Made by a program: the position numbers and the translations under genes
The notes under the pieces: model-generated
What the model saw: only the letters and a program-made list of their open reading frames with translations
Databases searched by the model: none
Told to the model about the DNA's origin: nothing
Assembly (NCBI RefSeq): GCF_036099295.1
Contig: NZ_CP107976.1
Span: 3,286,001 to 3,350,000, forward strand
DNA from: Streptomyces sp. NBC_00358
GTDB taxonomy: Bacteria; Actinomycetota; Actinomycetes; Streptomycetales; Streptomycetaceae
DNA: 64,000 nt
Reading direction: 5' to 3'
Shown here: piece by piece, positions 17,137-24,301 of the stretch
Numbering within the stretch: the stretch's first letter is position 1
Layout: each line of letters opens with the position of its first letter

Positions 17137-19377
17137 CTAGGCGGCTCCCCGGTTTTCGTCACGCTCCGCAATCGCGGTGGTGAGGTCGTCGCGGACGATT
17201 CCGCGGCGGGTGGTGCGCTCGCCGTCGTCGGTGGTCCCGGCGATGCCGGTGGTCTTGATGCCGTGCGGCTTGAGGGCGCTGGTGACGTTTTCGCCCTTCC
17301 AGCCGCCGTAGATCTCCGGCCGCAGTTCCGCGAGCCGGGCGGCGATCCGCTCGTTCCACACCCGCTTCTCCGAGGCGGGCACGACCGCGGCGACGTCGGC
17401 GAGCAGGTCGTAGGACGGTCCGGTCGTGCTCTCGGCGTCCTCACCGAGCGCGTGGCCGGACAGGGTGCCTTCGGCCTTGCGCAGGGCGAGGGCGCGCTGG
17501 GCGATGGTGTTGGTGGCCGGGTCGTCGAGGTAGGCGGTGCGGACCACGCTCGGCAGGGGGCCGGCACCGGCGAGGTAGCCGTTGCCTGCGTCGATCTCCG
17601 GGCGGAACGCGGTGGCGCGCACGCCGTTCCTGTAGGCGCTCGTGCCGAGGATCATGTCGTTCTCGACCTGGCCGGCGACGCGGAGGCAGAAGCGGATGGA
17701 CACGTTGCCGCTGATCCCGGTCGGGAGTGAGTCCTTGTCCGGGCGCTGGGTGGCCAGGATCAGGATCACCCCGAGGGCGCGGCCGAGCTTGATGATGAAC
17801 TCGGCGTCCTCACCTGCCTGTTTGCCGTACTTGGGGTGGGCGAACAGGTTCTGGCACTCGTCGAACACGGCCAGCAGCGGCCACAGCTTCAGCGAGCGCT
17901 TGTCGGCGATGGCGCGGGTGATGCGCTTGTCCGGGCACAGGTCCCGCGGCAGCTTCTTGATCGCGGCTGCGCGGCGCATGACCTCGGCGCGCAGCAGGGT
18001 GAGGGAGTCGGCGGCGTACTTGATGGAGTCGTCGTCGATGCCGGAGACGAACCGGTGACAGGTGCAGGCGAGGGCGTCCACGTCGCCGGTGCCTTTCAGC
18101 TCGTGCAGCCACATTTCCACCGACGGGTCCAGTGCCGCCCCGCAGGCGAGCACGCGGACGGAGGCGGTCTTGCCCTGGCCGGGCTGGGAACCGATCAGCA
18201 CGTTGTGCTGGATCATCGGCACCGACTGGCCACGGCCGCGCGGGTCCAGGCCGAACGGAATGCCCTTGAAGATGTCGTGCCGGCGGGCGCCTGCGAGCTG
18301 CCACCTGACGATGCCGGTCTTGGACAGGTCCCGGTCCCCCACCCACAGGATCAGGCGCCCCTCGTGCTCGTTGGGGTCGGCGTCCGGCCACACGCACCCG
18401 AGCGGCCGGCGCAGGCCGGAGGCGAGCCGGGCACGCCGGTCGGCCACGTCCGCGACCGTGACGCCGAGCGGCAGGTCGATGTCCGCGCGCCAGCCGGGGC
18501 CCTCGCGGGTGATGGGAGCGGCGAACTGGATGCCGTCCTTGCCCTTGGCCACGGCACTGGCGATCTGGCCGATGCCGATGGAGGCCATGGCCTTGACCAC
18601 GATGTCGCTGGTCAGCTTCTGCACCTCGGTCTTGACGACCGCCCGCGTCGCCAGCGGCGCATCCGCCGGCGCCCCGGCCAGACCGAAACCGAGCACCGCC
18701 ACCGCAACGGCGATGACCTGCGTCATCGGCTCAGCGCCGTAGACCAGGAACAGGGCGAGTCCGAGGGCGAAGACGGCACCGATGACGGTGAGGATCATCC
18801 GCAGGCGCACTCGGCGGTCCCGCTGCCGGGAGAGCTTCAGGTACTCGTCGACCTGCTCGTTCGTGGCCGTGTACTGACGCAGCGCCTCGCCCTCGGCGTC
18901 CACAGACCAGCGGCCCACCTTGCCAAGGGAGTTGAGCGCGCCGCGCGGGGCGCGCCAGACGAGCTTGGGCAGGTAGACGAACGGCACGCGGACCGCGTGG
19001 AAGGCGACGGTGTGCCAGGCGTGCCCGGCCAGCCAGCCGAGCGCTTCCCGGAACTCCGCCGCCGACTTGAGCCAGGCCGGGAAGACGTCCAGCCGCTTGG
19101 AGTTCTTGATCCGGTCGATGACGCCGGGCCCGGACACGGTCGGCACCATGCTGTCGACCAGGGTCCGCCGTCCGTCGGCCGACTCGGTCGACTCCGGGTC
19201 GGCCGACTGCGACAGCCGGGAGTCGGCCGACGCGTCGGGAGCCGAATCGGTCGACTCGCCGCGCGCGGTGCGCGCCTTGCCGAGGTCGACCACCTCGCCC
19301 CCGGACCGGGCCGCGGGATCGGTCATCTCGGCTTCCAGCCGGTTGAAGAGTTCGTTGTCGTCGTCGGGGTGCTTCAC
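17137..19377 (-). CDS. FtsK/SpoIIIE-type DNA transfer ATPase (TraB-like)
   Basis: 746 aa; GTG start with AGGAAGGAAG upstream. The N-terminal 80 residues are Ser/Asp-rich and disordered. Two membrane helices follow near residues 200-245 (MILTVIGAVFALGLALFLVYG and VIAVAVAVLGFGLAG). The motor has Walker A IGSQPGQGKTASV near residue 400 and Walker B LLAVFDECQNLF near residue 500. The C-terminal 60 residues form a winged-helix-like part (TSALKPHGIKTTGIAGTTDDGERTTRRG), which in TraB proteins reads the clt repeats. It should form a hexameric pore moving double-stranded DNA between mycelia, the Streptomyces mode of conjugation. Confidence 0.88.
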   Translation of the reverse strand: MKHPDDDNELFNRLEAEMTDPAARSGGEVVDLGKARTARGESTDSAPDASADSRLSQSADPESTESADGRRTLVDSMVPTVSGPGVIDRIKNSKRLDVFPAWLKSAAEFREALGWLAGHAWHTVAFHAVRVPFVYLPKLVWRAPRGALNSLGKVGRWSVDAEGEALRQYTATNEQVDEYLKLSRQRDRRVRLRMILTVIGAVFALGLALFLVYGAEPMTQVIAVAVAVLGFGLAGAPADAPLATRAVVKTEVQKLTSDIVVKAMASIGIGQIASAVAKGKDGIQFAAPITREGPGWRADIDLPLGVTVADVADRRARLASGLRRPLGCVWPDADPNEHEGRLILWVGDRDLSKTGIVRWQLAGARRHDIFKGIPFGLDPRGRGQSVPMIQHNVLIGSQPGQGKTASVRVLACGAALDPSVEMWLHELKGTGDVDALACTCHRFVSGIDDDSIKYAADSLTLLRAEVMRRAAAIKKLPRDLCPDKRITRAIADKRSLKLWPLLAVFDECQNLFAHPKYGKQAGEDAEFIIKLGRALGVILILATQRPDKDSLPTGISGNVSIRFCLRVAGQVENDMILGTSAYRNGVRATAFRPEIDAGNGYLAGAGPLPSVVRTAYLDDPATNTIAQRALALRKAEGTLSGHALGEDAESTTGPSYDLLADVAAVVPASEKRVWNERIAARLAELRPEIYGGWKGENVTSALKPHGIKTTGIAGTTDDGERTTRRGIVRDDLTTAIAERDENRGAA

Positions 19378-19528
19378 TGGGACTTCCTTCCTGAACAGGA
19401 GGGGTAAGTCGGGGCTCGGTCATCGCTTTGGTCGGTTGAGGGCCGAGCCCCAACGGGCGTTGAACCTAGGGCTGTTTGGGCCCCGGAACCCTGAACTGAA
19501 ATCAGGCCTGACTGGGATTCAGGGGTGG

Positions 19529-19864
19529 TTACAGGTCGAACAGGCCGCACTGATCTGTCGGGGTCGGGGGAAGCTGCCTGCGGACGTGCCGTGCGGCGGC
19601 GCCGTGGCAGTCGGGGCACCAGGCGCGCAGCTCGCTCGCCGGAAGGCGGGCGGCGGCGACGTCGGTGGCGAGGGGGTCGGCGGGTGCGGCCATCAGTCGG
19701 ACCCGGCGTCCGTGCTTGCTGGTGTGGTGGTCGTGCTCGTGCCGGCAGCGGCCGTCGCCCTTGGTGTGGGGCTGGCCGCACTCGCCGCTGCACTGGCAGC
19801 GGTAGCCGGCCGCCTCCATCACCGTGCGGAAGAGCGCGGCGCCGACGATGGGCTGTGACTTCAC
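19529..19864 (-). CDS. HNH-like zinc-binding protein coupled to the methyltransferase
   Basis: 111 aa from the GTG at 19864, overlapping the methyltransferase stop as GTGA. The middle contains GYRCQCSGECG, then CRHEHDHHTSK, then AWCPDCHG: paired Cys around a His-rich centre, the pattern of HNH-type zinc-binding nucleases, though the canonical catalytic His-Asn-His cannot be assigned with certainty. Directly following a C5 methyltransferase in the same operon, it could be a cognate nuclease. Equally, it may be a transfer accessory factor. Confidence 0.6.
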   Translation of the reverse strand: MKSQPIVGAALFRTVMEAAGYRCQCSGECGQPHTKGDGRCRHEHDHHTSKHGRRVRLMAAPADPLATDVAAARLPASELRAWCPDCHGAAARHVRRQLPPTPTDQCGLFDL

Positions 19865-20880
19865 GCCGCTGCCCTCCCCCACGTCGCGGGTTCGGTACGG
19901 CTGAGCAGGAGGTGCAGGGCTGCAACGGCCTGCGGCGGCACCACGCCGTTTCCCAGTGCCTTGAGCTGGGCGGTGCGCGACAGGCCAGGCACGGCGGTGA
20001 CGTGGCCGGGGTCCAGGCCCATCATCCATTCGACGAACGCGGGGCTCAGGCGTCCGCGATCGTCAGTTGCCCAGGGGGCACGGCGGTCGGTCGCCGCTTC
20101 CCACCGCGCGATCGCGGGCCCGAAACGGCCCCACGCAAGGTCGGATTGCCCCGCCCGTACTCCGTGCTCGCCCGTTCCCCGTCCGATGCCGTCGGTGTCG
20201 GCAGCAGCAGGCGCGCCGCATCGAGGAGCGTCATCCCGTACCCGCTGCTGTAGGGCGTCCCGTCCGGCCGGTAGTTCGCCGTCGTCCCGGGAGACGAGGC
20301 GTTCGGCGTCGGCAACAGGCTGACGGTGGTCCGCAGGTCCATTCCCCCGTCGCCGTGCTGACCCGCTCCGTTCGTGTCCGAGGTCCGCGGCGTCGGCAGC
20401 AGCGACGAGGAGGAAAAGCCGCTTACGCCGATGGGGAGCACCGACCTCGTCCGCGCGTACAACACACCACTCAACATCGAACCCGAGGTCGGCAAGGTCG
20501 CAGAGGACAGTGTCGAAGCCGATTCGAAGGTGGTTCGCGACGTTCTCAAAGATCGCGTAGCGGGGTCGAAGAACCCCAAGGGCACGGGCAATGTACGGCC
20601 AGAGGTGCCGGGCATCCTTGGTTCCCTCCCGTTTGCCCGCGGTGCTGAACGGCTGGCACGGATAGCCGCCCGTGAGGACGTCGACCGGTTCGACGTCGCG
20701 CCAGTCCAGGGCGGTGATGTCCCCGAGGTTGGGCACGCTCGGGTGGTGGTGGGCGAGGATGAGTGCGGCGCCGGGGTCGTTGTCCGCCAGCCACGCCAGC
20801 TCTCCGCGGAACACCTCCTGTACGGCCTGGTCCAGGCCCCCGTAGCCGGTGCACACCGAGCCGATCCGCAGGGCGCTCAT
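19861..20880 (-). CDS. DNA (cytosine-5) methyltransferase of element 1
   Basis: 339 aa. Motif I is IGSVCTGYGGLDQAV, motif IV with the catalytic Cys is GGYPCQPFSTAGKR, motif VI is AIFENV, motif VIII is HRRKRLF, and motif X is KALGNGVVPPQAV. A complete set, so an active enzyme is expected. The target-recognition region (about residues 170-250) is unusually Arg/Asp/Ala-rich. Such methyltransferases on conjugative elements usually protect the element from host restriction. 4-bp overlaps on both sides tie it to the HNH-like and GGDEF genes. Confidence 0.9.
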   Translation of the reverse strand: MSALRIGSVCTGYGGLDQAVQEVFRGELAWLADNDPGAALILAHHHPSVPNLGDITALDWRDVEPVDVLTGGYPCQPFSTAGKREGTKDARHLWPYIARALGVLRPRYAIFENVANHLRIGFDTVLCDLADLGFDVEWCVVRADEVGAPHRRKRLFLLVAAADAADLGHERSGSARRRGNGPADHRQPVADAERLVSRDDGELPAGRDALQQRVRDDAPRCGAPAAADTDGIGRGTGEHGVRAGQSDLAWGRFGPAIARWEAATDRRAPWATDDRGRLSPAFVEWMMGLDPGHVTAVPGLSRTAQLKALGNGVVPPQAVAALHLLLSRTEPATWGRAAA

Positions 20881-21527
20881 GCCGTCACCCCCGCGGCCGG
20901 CGTGTTGGTGCGGGCGCCCCTCCGGCCAGCCCGCCGTCCGGCGACCGTGCCGAACAGCCGGCCCAGTCCCGCCCGGCGGGTGCCGGCTCGTCCCTGCTTG
21001 GCCGCGTACATCGCTTCATCCGCCCGCCGCAGTAGAACGGACAGGTCGTCGCCGGGAAAATCGGCGGCGCGCACCCAGCCGAGAGAGACCGTGGTGTGTA
21101 CGACCGGGTCCTGGCCGTCGACCGGGCGGGCGAGCACGCTGTGCAGGATGGCGAGCATGTCGGCAGCGGTGCCGTGGTCATCGATCAGGACGGCGGCGAA
21201 CTCGTCGCCCCCGAGCCGCCCGGCGACTCCGGCATGGCCGACGTAGTGGGCGAGCCGGCCGGCGGTTGCCTTCAGCAGCGCGTCTCCGGCTGCGTGGCCG
21301 AAGGTGTCGTTGATCTGCTTGAAGCGGTCGACATCGGCCAGCACCACGATGGCGCGTGAATTCCGCAGCAGAGCAGTGGCACGGCGGGTGAACGCCTCGC
21401 GCGTCCGCAGTCCGGTCAACGGGTCACGGCGGGCGACGTTCAGGCGCCGCCGCAGCCACAGCGTGTGCGCCGTCCAACCGGAGGCGACCGGAGCCGCCGC
21501 GGCCAGCATGCTCACCATGGTGTTCAT
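20877..21527 (-). CDS. Diguanylate cyclase (GGDEF domain)
   Basis: 216 aa. A short N-terminal hydrophobic helix (MLAAAAPVASGW) may anchor it; the GGDEF domain fills residues 35-185 with DPLTGLRTREAF, DVDRFKQINDTFGH and the active-site GRLGGDEFAAVL. No inhibitory RxxD site is obvious four to five residues before GGDEF. No EAL or sensory domain is attached. It should make cyclic-di-GMP, which in Streptomyces delays development through BldD; on a mobile element it may hold the host in a state favouring transfer. It overlaps both neighbours, so it is a real operon member. Confidence 0.9.
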   Translation of the reverse strand: MNTMVSMLAAAAPVASGWTAHTLWLRRRLNVARRDPLTGLRTREAFTRRATALLRNSRAIVVLADVDRFKQINDTFGHAAGDALLKATAGRLAHYVGHAGVAGRLGGDEFAAVLIDDHGTAADMLAILHSVLARPVDGQDPVVHTTVSLGWVRAADFPGDDLSVLLRRADEAMYAAKQGRAGTRRAGLGRLFGTVAGRRAGRRGARTNTPAAGVTA

Positions 21528-22522
21528 GCCGCCGCCCCCTCAATGCCCTGGCTGTCGTCCCCGTCGACGGTGTGCAGGTGGCGCCCCTCGGCCCGCTCGC
21601 TGAGCAACAGATCGCGCAGCACTCGGGAGTTGGCAGCCGAGCAGTGCAGCGTGGTGCGGATGGCATCGGCGTTGATCGCGCCATCGGCCCACTCGGCCGT
21701 CGCCTGGCGGGCCTCAGCGAGCAGTTCCGCCGGGGTCCGCGGCGCCTTGCTGGCCTTGGCCTTGCCCTTGGTGCCGGTCGCGCGCTTGCGCGGTGCCTTG
21801 GGAATCTGCGGTGCCGGTTCGTCTGTCTGCTGAGGCAGGGGTGGGACGTCCTCGATCGCCGGGGCCAGCTCCCCCAGCTTCAGCAGCACACGTTCCGGGC
21901 GAGGGGTCTTCGACCGCCACCGCCAGCCGTGCTGCTCACGCAGACGGGCACGGGCTAACTGCCGCTCACGTTCCCGCTTCAGCGCCTCGGAGTACGAGGT
22001 GATCTCCCACAGCGTCATCCGCCGCCACAGTGCGAACGTCGACAGCGGGGCAAGCATCCAGCGGGAGAACCGCACCTTCTCCATCCGCCGGCCGATCGCG
22101 GCGCCGATCCGCACTGCGTAGACGTGGGCGCCGATCTCGGAGAACACCACCCACAGCAGCGGCATCGTGCCGTGTGCGACCTTCGCCCACAAGGAATGCC
22201 CGGCGGCAACGTTCAGCCCGCAGGTGACCAGCGTCAGCGCCCACGGCACGAACCGCACCCACGCCAACGCCATGTCCATCCGGATCAACAGCAGGTTGGC
22301 CACGGTGAACACCGGAATGGCCACGTCGATACCGACCGGCAGCATCCACGGCTCACCGAACCCCCATCGGGCCGCAGCAGTGGAGACGGCGTCGAACGAA
22401 GCGATCAGTCCCAGGGCGCCGACCCCAGCCGCGGCCAGCGCGCCCAGTCCGGCAAGACCCGTCTCCGGCTTCGTCAGCGGCGGCACCGCCGGCCGACTGA
22501 CGACCTCAGTCGCAGCGCTCAT
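21524..22522 (-). CDS. DUF2637 membrane protein (SpdB-like)
   Basis: 332 aa. Four hydrophobic helices occupy about residues 25-150 (LGALAAAGVGALGLIASFDAV; MLPVGIDVAIPVFTVANLLLI; FVPWALTLVTCGLNVAAG; MPLLWVVFSEIGAHVYAV). A long basic cytosolic tail with an AKASKAPRTPAEL linker follows, ending in a possible winged-helix (EWADGAINADAIRTTLHCSAANSRVLRDLL). DUF2637 proteins occur with TraB in Streptomyces elements and are thought to promote intramycelial spread. It lies early in the transfer operon. Confidence 0.82.
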   Translation of the reverse strand: MSAATEVVSRPAVPPLTKPETGLAGLGALAAAGVGALGLIASFDAVSTAAARWGFGEPWMLPVGIDVAIPVFTVANLLLIRMDMALAWVRFVPWALTLVTCGLNVAAGHSLWAKVAHGTMPLLWVVFSEIGAHVYAVRIGAAIGRRMEKVRFSRWMLAPLSTFALWRRMTLWEITSYSEALKRERERQLARARLREQHGWRWRSKTPRPERVLLKLGELAPAIEDVPPLPQQTDEPAPQIPKAPRKRATGTKGKAKASKAPRTPAELLAEARQATAEWADGAINADAIRTTLHCSAANSRVLRDLLLSERAEGRHLHTVDGDDSQGIEGAAA

Positions 22523-22665
22523 GACGTCTCGCCCTCCTCCGAAGCCCGGAGCTGGGCGTCCATCAGTTCGGCTTCCACGTTGACGACCTGGCCGTCAAGG
22601 ATCCGCTGGTAGACGGCCTCACTCTCCAGGAACATGCGGTCCTGGAAGTTGATGTCCTCACTCAT
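22519..22665 (-). CDS. 48-residue acidic protein of unknown function
   Basis: ATG at 22665, stop at 22519-22521 overlapping the DUF2637 start (ATGA), and its own start overlaps the preceding stop the same way. The sequence begins MSEDINFQDRMFLESEAV and is acidic and helical. No family is recognised. The double 4-bp overlap is the main evidence that it is translated. Confidence 0.7.
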   Translation of the reverse strand: MSEDINFQDRMFLESEAVYQRILDGQVVNVEAELMDAQLRASEEGETS

Positions 22666-22961
22666 GCCGCCGCCCCCTTCCGAGAGGGCCGACGGCGCCC
22701 GCTCGGGCGGGCCAGCGGGACCACGTTGAACAGCTCCGGGGCGTGTGCCTCGATCACCTCGGCGGCGATGCGGGCCACGTCGTCCGGGAGGCTGCGGTAC
22801 TCCGGGGCCACAAGGATGTCCCGCGCCGCGTCCAAGCGGGCCGCGCGCTCCATCTCGTTCTCACCCTCCACCCCGAGCCACAGCTCGACCGGGGTGCCCA
22901 GGGCCAGTTCCACGAAGTCTTCTGCCGATACGGCCTGTTGATGGCCGACGTACGTGCGCAT
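22662..22961 (-). CDS. 99-residue protein of unknown function, first gene of the element 1 operon
   Basis: ATG at 22961 with GGAG seven bases upstream. An acidic N-terminal half (VSAEDFVELALGTPVELWLGVEGENEMERAARLDAARDI in segments) and a basic C-terminal tail (RPSGRRRPSRKG). There is no membrane segment. I do not recognise it. It opens the long minus-strand operon and is preceded by a conserved-loop hairpin and the GntR operators, so it is expected to be switched on with transfer. Confidence 0.7.
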   Translation of the reverse strand: MRTYVGHQQAVSAEDFVELALGTPVELWLGVEGENEMERAARLDAARDILVAPEYRSLPDDVARIAAEVIEAHAPELFNVVPLARPSGRRRPSRKGAAA

Positions 22962-22994
22962 GGGCGTTCTCCAGAGTCGAAGGAGCAGGGAGAG

Positions 22995-23037
22995 CCGCGA
23001 TGTCGGGCGACCTTGCTGGGGAGTCCCGGCGTCGCGA
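22995..23037 (-). promoter_or_regulatory. Hairpin with conserved 17-nt loop, copy B
   Basis: Stem 22996-23007 with 23025-23036 around the same 17-base loop as copy A at 15256. The stem sequence differs from copy A. It holds 12 pairs with two G-U wobbles if read on the plus strand (two A-C mismatches if read on the minus strand). It lies 34 bases before the first ATG of the minus-strand operon. Confidence 0.58.
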
Positions 23038-23042
23038 CTTCA

Positions 23043-23107
23043 GATTGACCTATGTCAATCCGAACTGTCAATCGGGTTGACCTGAGAAACCGAGATTGAC
23101 CTAGGTC
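23043..23107. promoter_or_regulatory. GntR operator cluster between the divergent regulator and the element 1 operon
   Basis: Three related sites: the perfect 7-4-7 inverted repeat GATTGAC-CTAT-GTCAATC at 23043-23060, GTCAA-TCGGG-TTGAC at 23067-23081, and GATTGACCTAGGTC from 23093. They occupy the only space from which both the operon and the repressor gene can be read. TTGACC hexamers inside the sites could serve as -35 boxes, so binding would block transcription. Confidence 0.75.
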
Positions 23108-23124
23108 CAGCTACTCTCGACCCC

Positions 23125-23520
23125 ATGGAGCAGAGCCCAGAAGCGCCCAAGCAGGCACCCACAGCAAAGGAGATCGCTGCGGAGTTCCGCGAGAAGATCA
23201 CGGGGCCGAGCCACGGGTACGACCCGGGAGATCGGCTTCCTGCCGCTCGCAAACTCGCCAAAGACCTCGGCGTGCAGCTCATGACCGTGCAGAGCGCGTA
23301 TGGCCAGCTGCGTGACGAGGGACTGGTTCTCACCCAGCAGGGCCGCGGAACGTTCGTCCGTGACCCATCGTTGCCGCTCGGGACCGAGCCCGGCAGCAGT
23401 CCGGCGTTCACCGCCCTCTCGGCAGAGCTCAGCTCTATTCATGACGCGCTTCGCCTGCTCGGCGAGCGGCTGGACCGCCTGGAACAGCTTGTTGGCGACG
23501 AGACTCCACCCTCGCAGTGA
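23125..23520 (+). CDS. Short GntR-type repressor of element 1
   Basis: 131 aa. A GntR winged helix spans residues 12-80 (YDPGDRLPAARKLAKDLGVQLMTVQSAYGQLRDEGLVLTQQGRGTFV in outline). It then has only a short linker and a leucine-rich C-terminal helix (LSSIHDALRLLGERLDRLEQLV) that may dimerise; there is no ligand domain. It is divergent from the transfer-replication operon, with operator repeats in between, so it is the likely master repressor, analogous to KorSA of pSAM2. Little Shine-Dalgarno pairing is seen before the ATG, so a leaderless or weakly translated message is possible. Confidence 0.85.
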   Translation: MEQSPEAPKQAPTAKEIAAEFREKITGPSHGYDPGDRLPAARKLAKDLGVQLMTVQSAYGQLRDEGLVLTQQGRGTFVRDPSLPLGTEPGSSPAFTALSAELSSIHDALRLLGERLDRLEQLVGDETPPSQ

Positions 23521-23647
23521 GCTCATCGGCGCGCCTCACCAACCGCTCCGCCGTGGCGCGCGCCTTGCTCAAACTCGCTTGGATCACGGCAAGTTCTGCA
23601 GGAGTCAAGCCTCCTAACTCGCCGACTCGATCATTAGTCCCTGACAT
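23435..23647 (-). CDS. Possible small helical protein antisense to the GntR 3' end
   Basis: From the ATG at 23647 (70 aa): MSGTNDRVGELGGLTPAEL then a helix rich in Ala, Arg and Leu. The amino-acid pattern looks protein-like, but 86 bp lie antisense to the GntR gene and third-codon G+C is mediocre. No ribosome site is convincing. Kept as a low-confidence call. Confidence 0.3.
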   Translation of the reverse strand: MSGTNDRVGELGGLTPAELAVIQASLSKARATAERLVRRADELTARVESRRQQAVPGGPAARRAGEARHE

Positions 23648-23676
23648 GCCAACGAGCATGCGGCCGTCAACAGACA

Positions 23677-23703
23677 AGGACCCGGACACTCTGTCCGGGT
23701 CCT
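23677..23703. terminator. Terminator between GntR and flavoprotein genes
   Basis: A 12-bp perfect stem (23677-23688 with 23692-23703), three-base loop, followed by CTTTT on the plus strand. It separates the convergent GntR and flavoprotein genes and also contains the TGTCCGG heptamer in both orientations. Confidence 0.8.
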
Positions 23704-23737
23704 CTTTTCCGTGCAGGACAAGCAGGTTGACGAGCCG

Positions 23738-24301
23738 TCAAGACCTAGCTGCGTCCACGGCGTCCAGTACGGCTGTCCACGGCAGTTCGCGCGAAGCCGG
23801 CGCTTCCCTTGGCTCGTACAGCGGCCAAACGTCAGGGCCGTAGACGACGCGAGTTCCCCCGGCTCGGAGGGTGTCGATGTGGCCCTGCCACGCGGGGTGC
23901 CGAGCATGTGCCGCGTTCACGCGCGGGAAGACGACAACTGGTAGGCCGAGGGTGCCGATAGCCTCACCAACCTGGGTCAGAGCTTGGTTGTCCATCAATC
24001 CGACCGCGAGTTTGGCAACCATGTTGGCCGAAGCAGGAGCGACCGCGTAACAGTCCACCGCTGGGTGTGGTCGAGCCTCACCAGGAAGCCGCGGTTCGTC
24101 ACGTACGGGCAGGCCGGTGAGTCTTTCCAGCCGCTCGACTTCGCCGTTCATCCGTAGCCACTGACCAGCGGTCGGCGTCAGGGTGACAGCCACCTGCCAC
24201 CCTCGCGCCATCGCGGGTTCGACAAGGCCAGTGCGCAGTGCCTCTACGCCTCCGGCCGCCGATCCGACCACCCCAAGCACTCCGCGCCTGCCTGAACTCA
24301 C
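23738..24301 (-). CDS. Flavoprotein of the PPC-decarboxylase/Dfp fold
   Basis: 187 aa; GTG at 24301 overlapping the upstream stop. The N-terminal GVLGVVGSAAGGVEALRTGLVEPA and the central CYAVAPASANMVAKLAVGLMDNQALT are the FMN-binding signatures of the HFCD (homo-oligomeric flavin-containing Cys decarboxylase) superfamily. The His and Cys expected for true decarboxylases cannot be confirmed. In Streptomyces such proteins are often encoded behind an XRE/TPR regulator, as here. The substrate is unknown. Confidence 0.8.
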   Translation of the reverse strand: MSSGRRGVLGVVGSAAGGVEALRTGLVEPAMARGWQVAVTLTPTAGQWLRMNGEVERLERLTGLPVRDEPRLPGEARPHPAVDCYAVAPASANMVAKLAVGLMDNQALTQVGEAIGTLGLPVVVFPRVNAAHARHPAWQGHIDTLRAGGTRVVYGPDVWPLYEPREAPASRELPWTAVLDAVDAARS

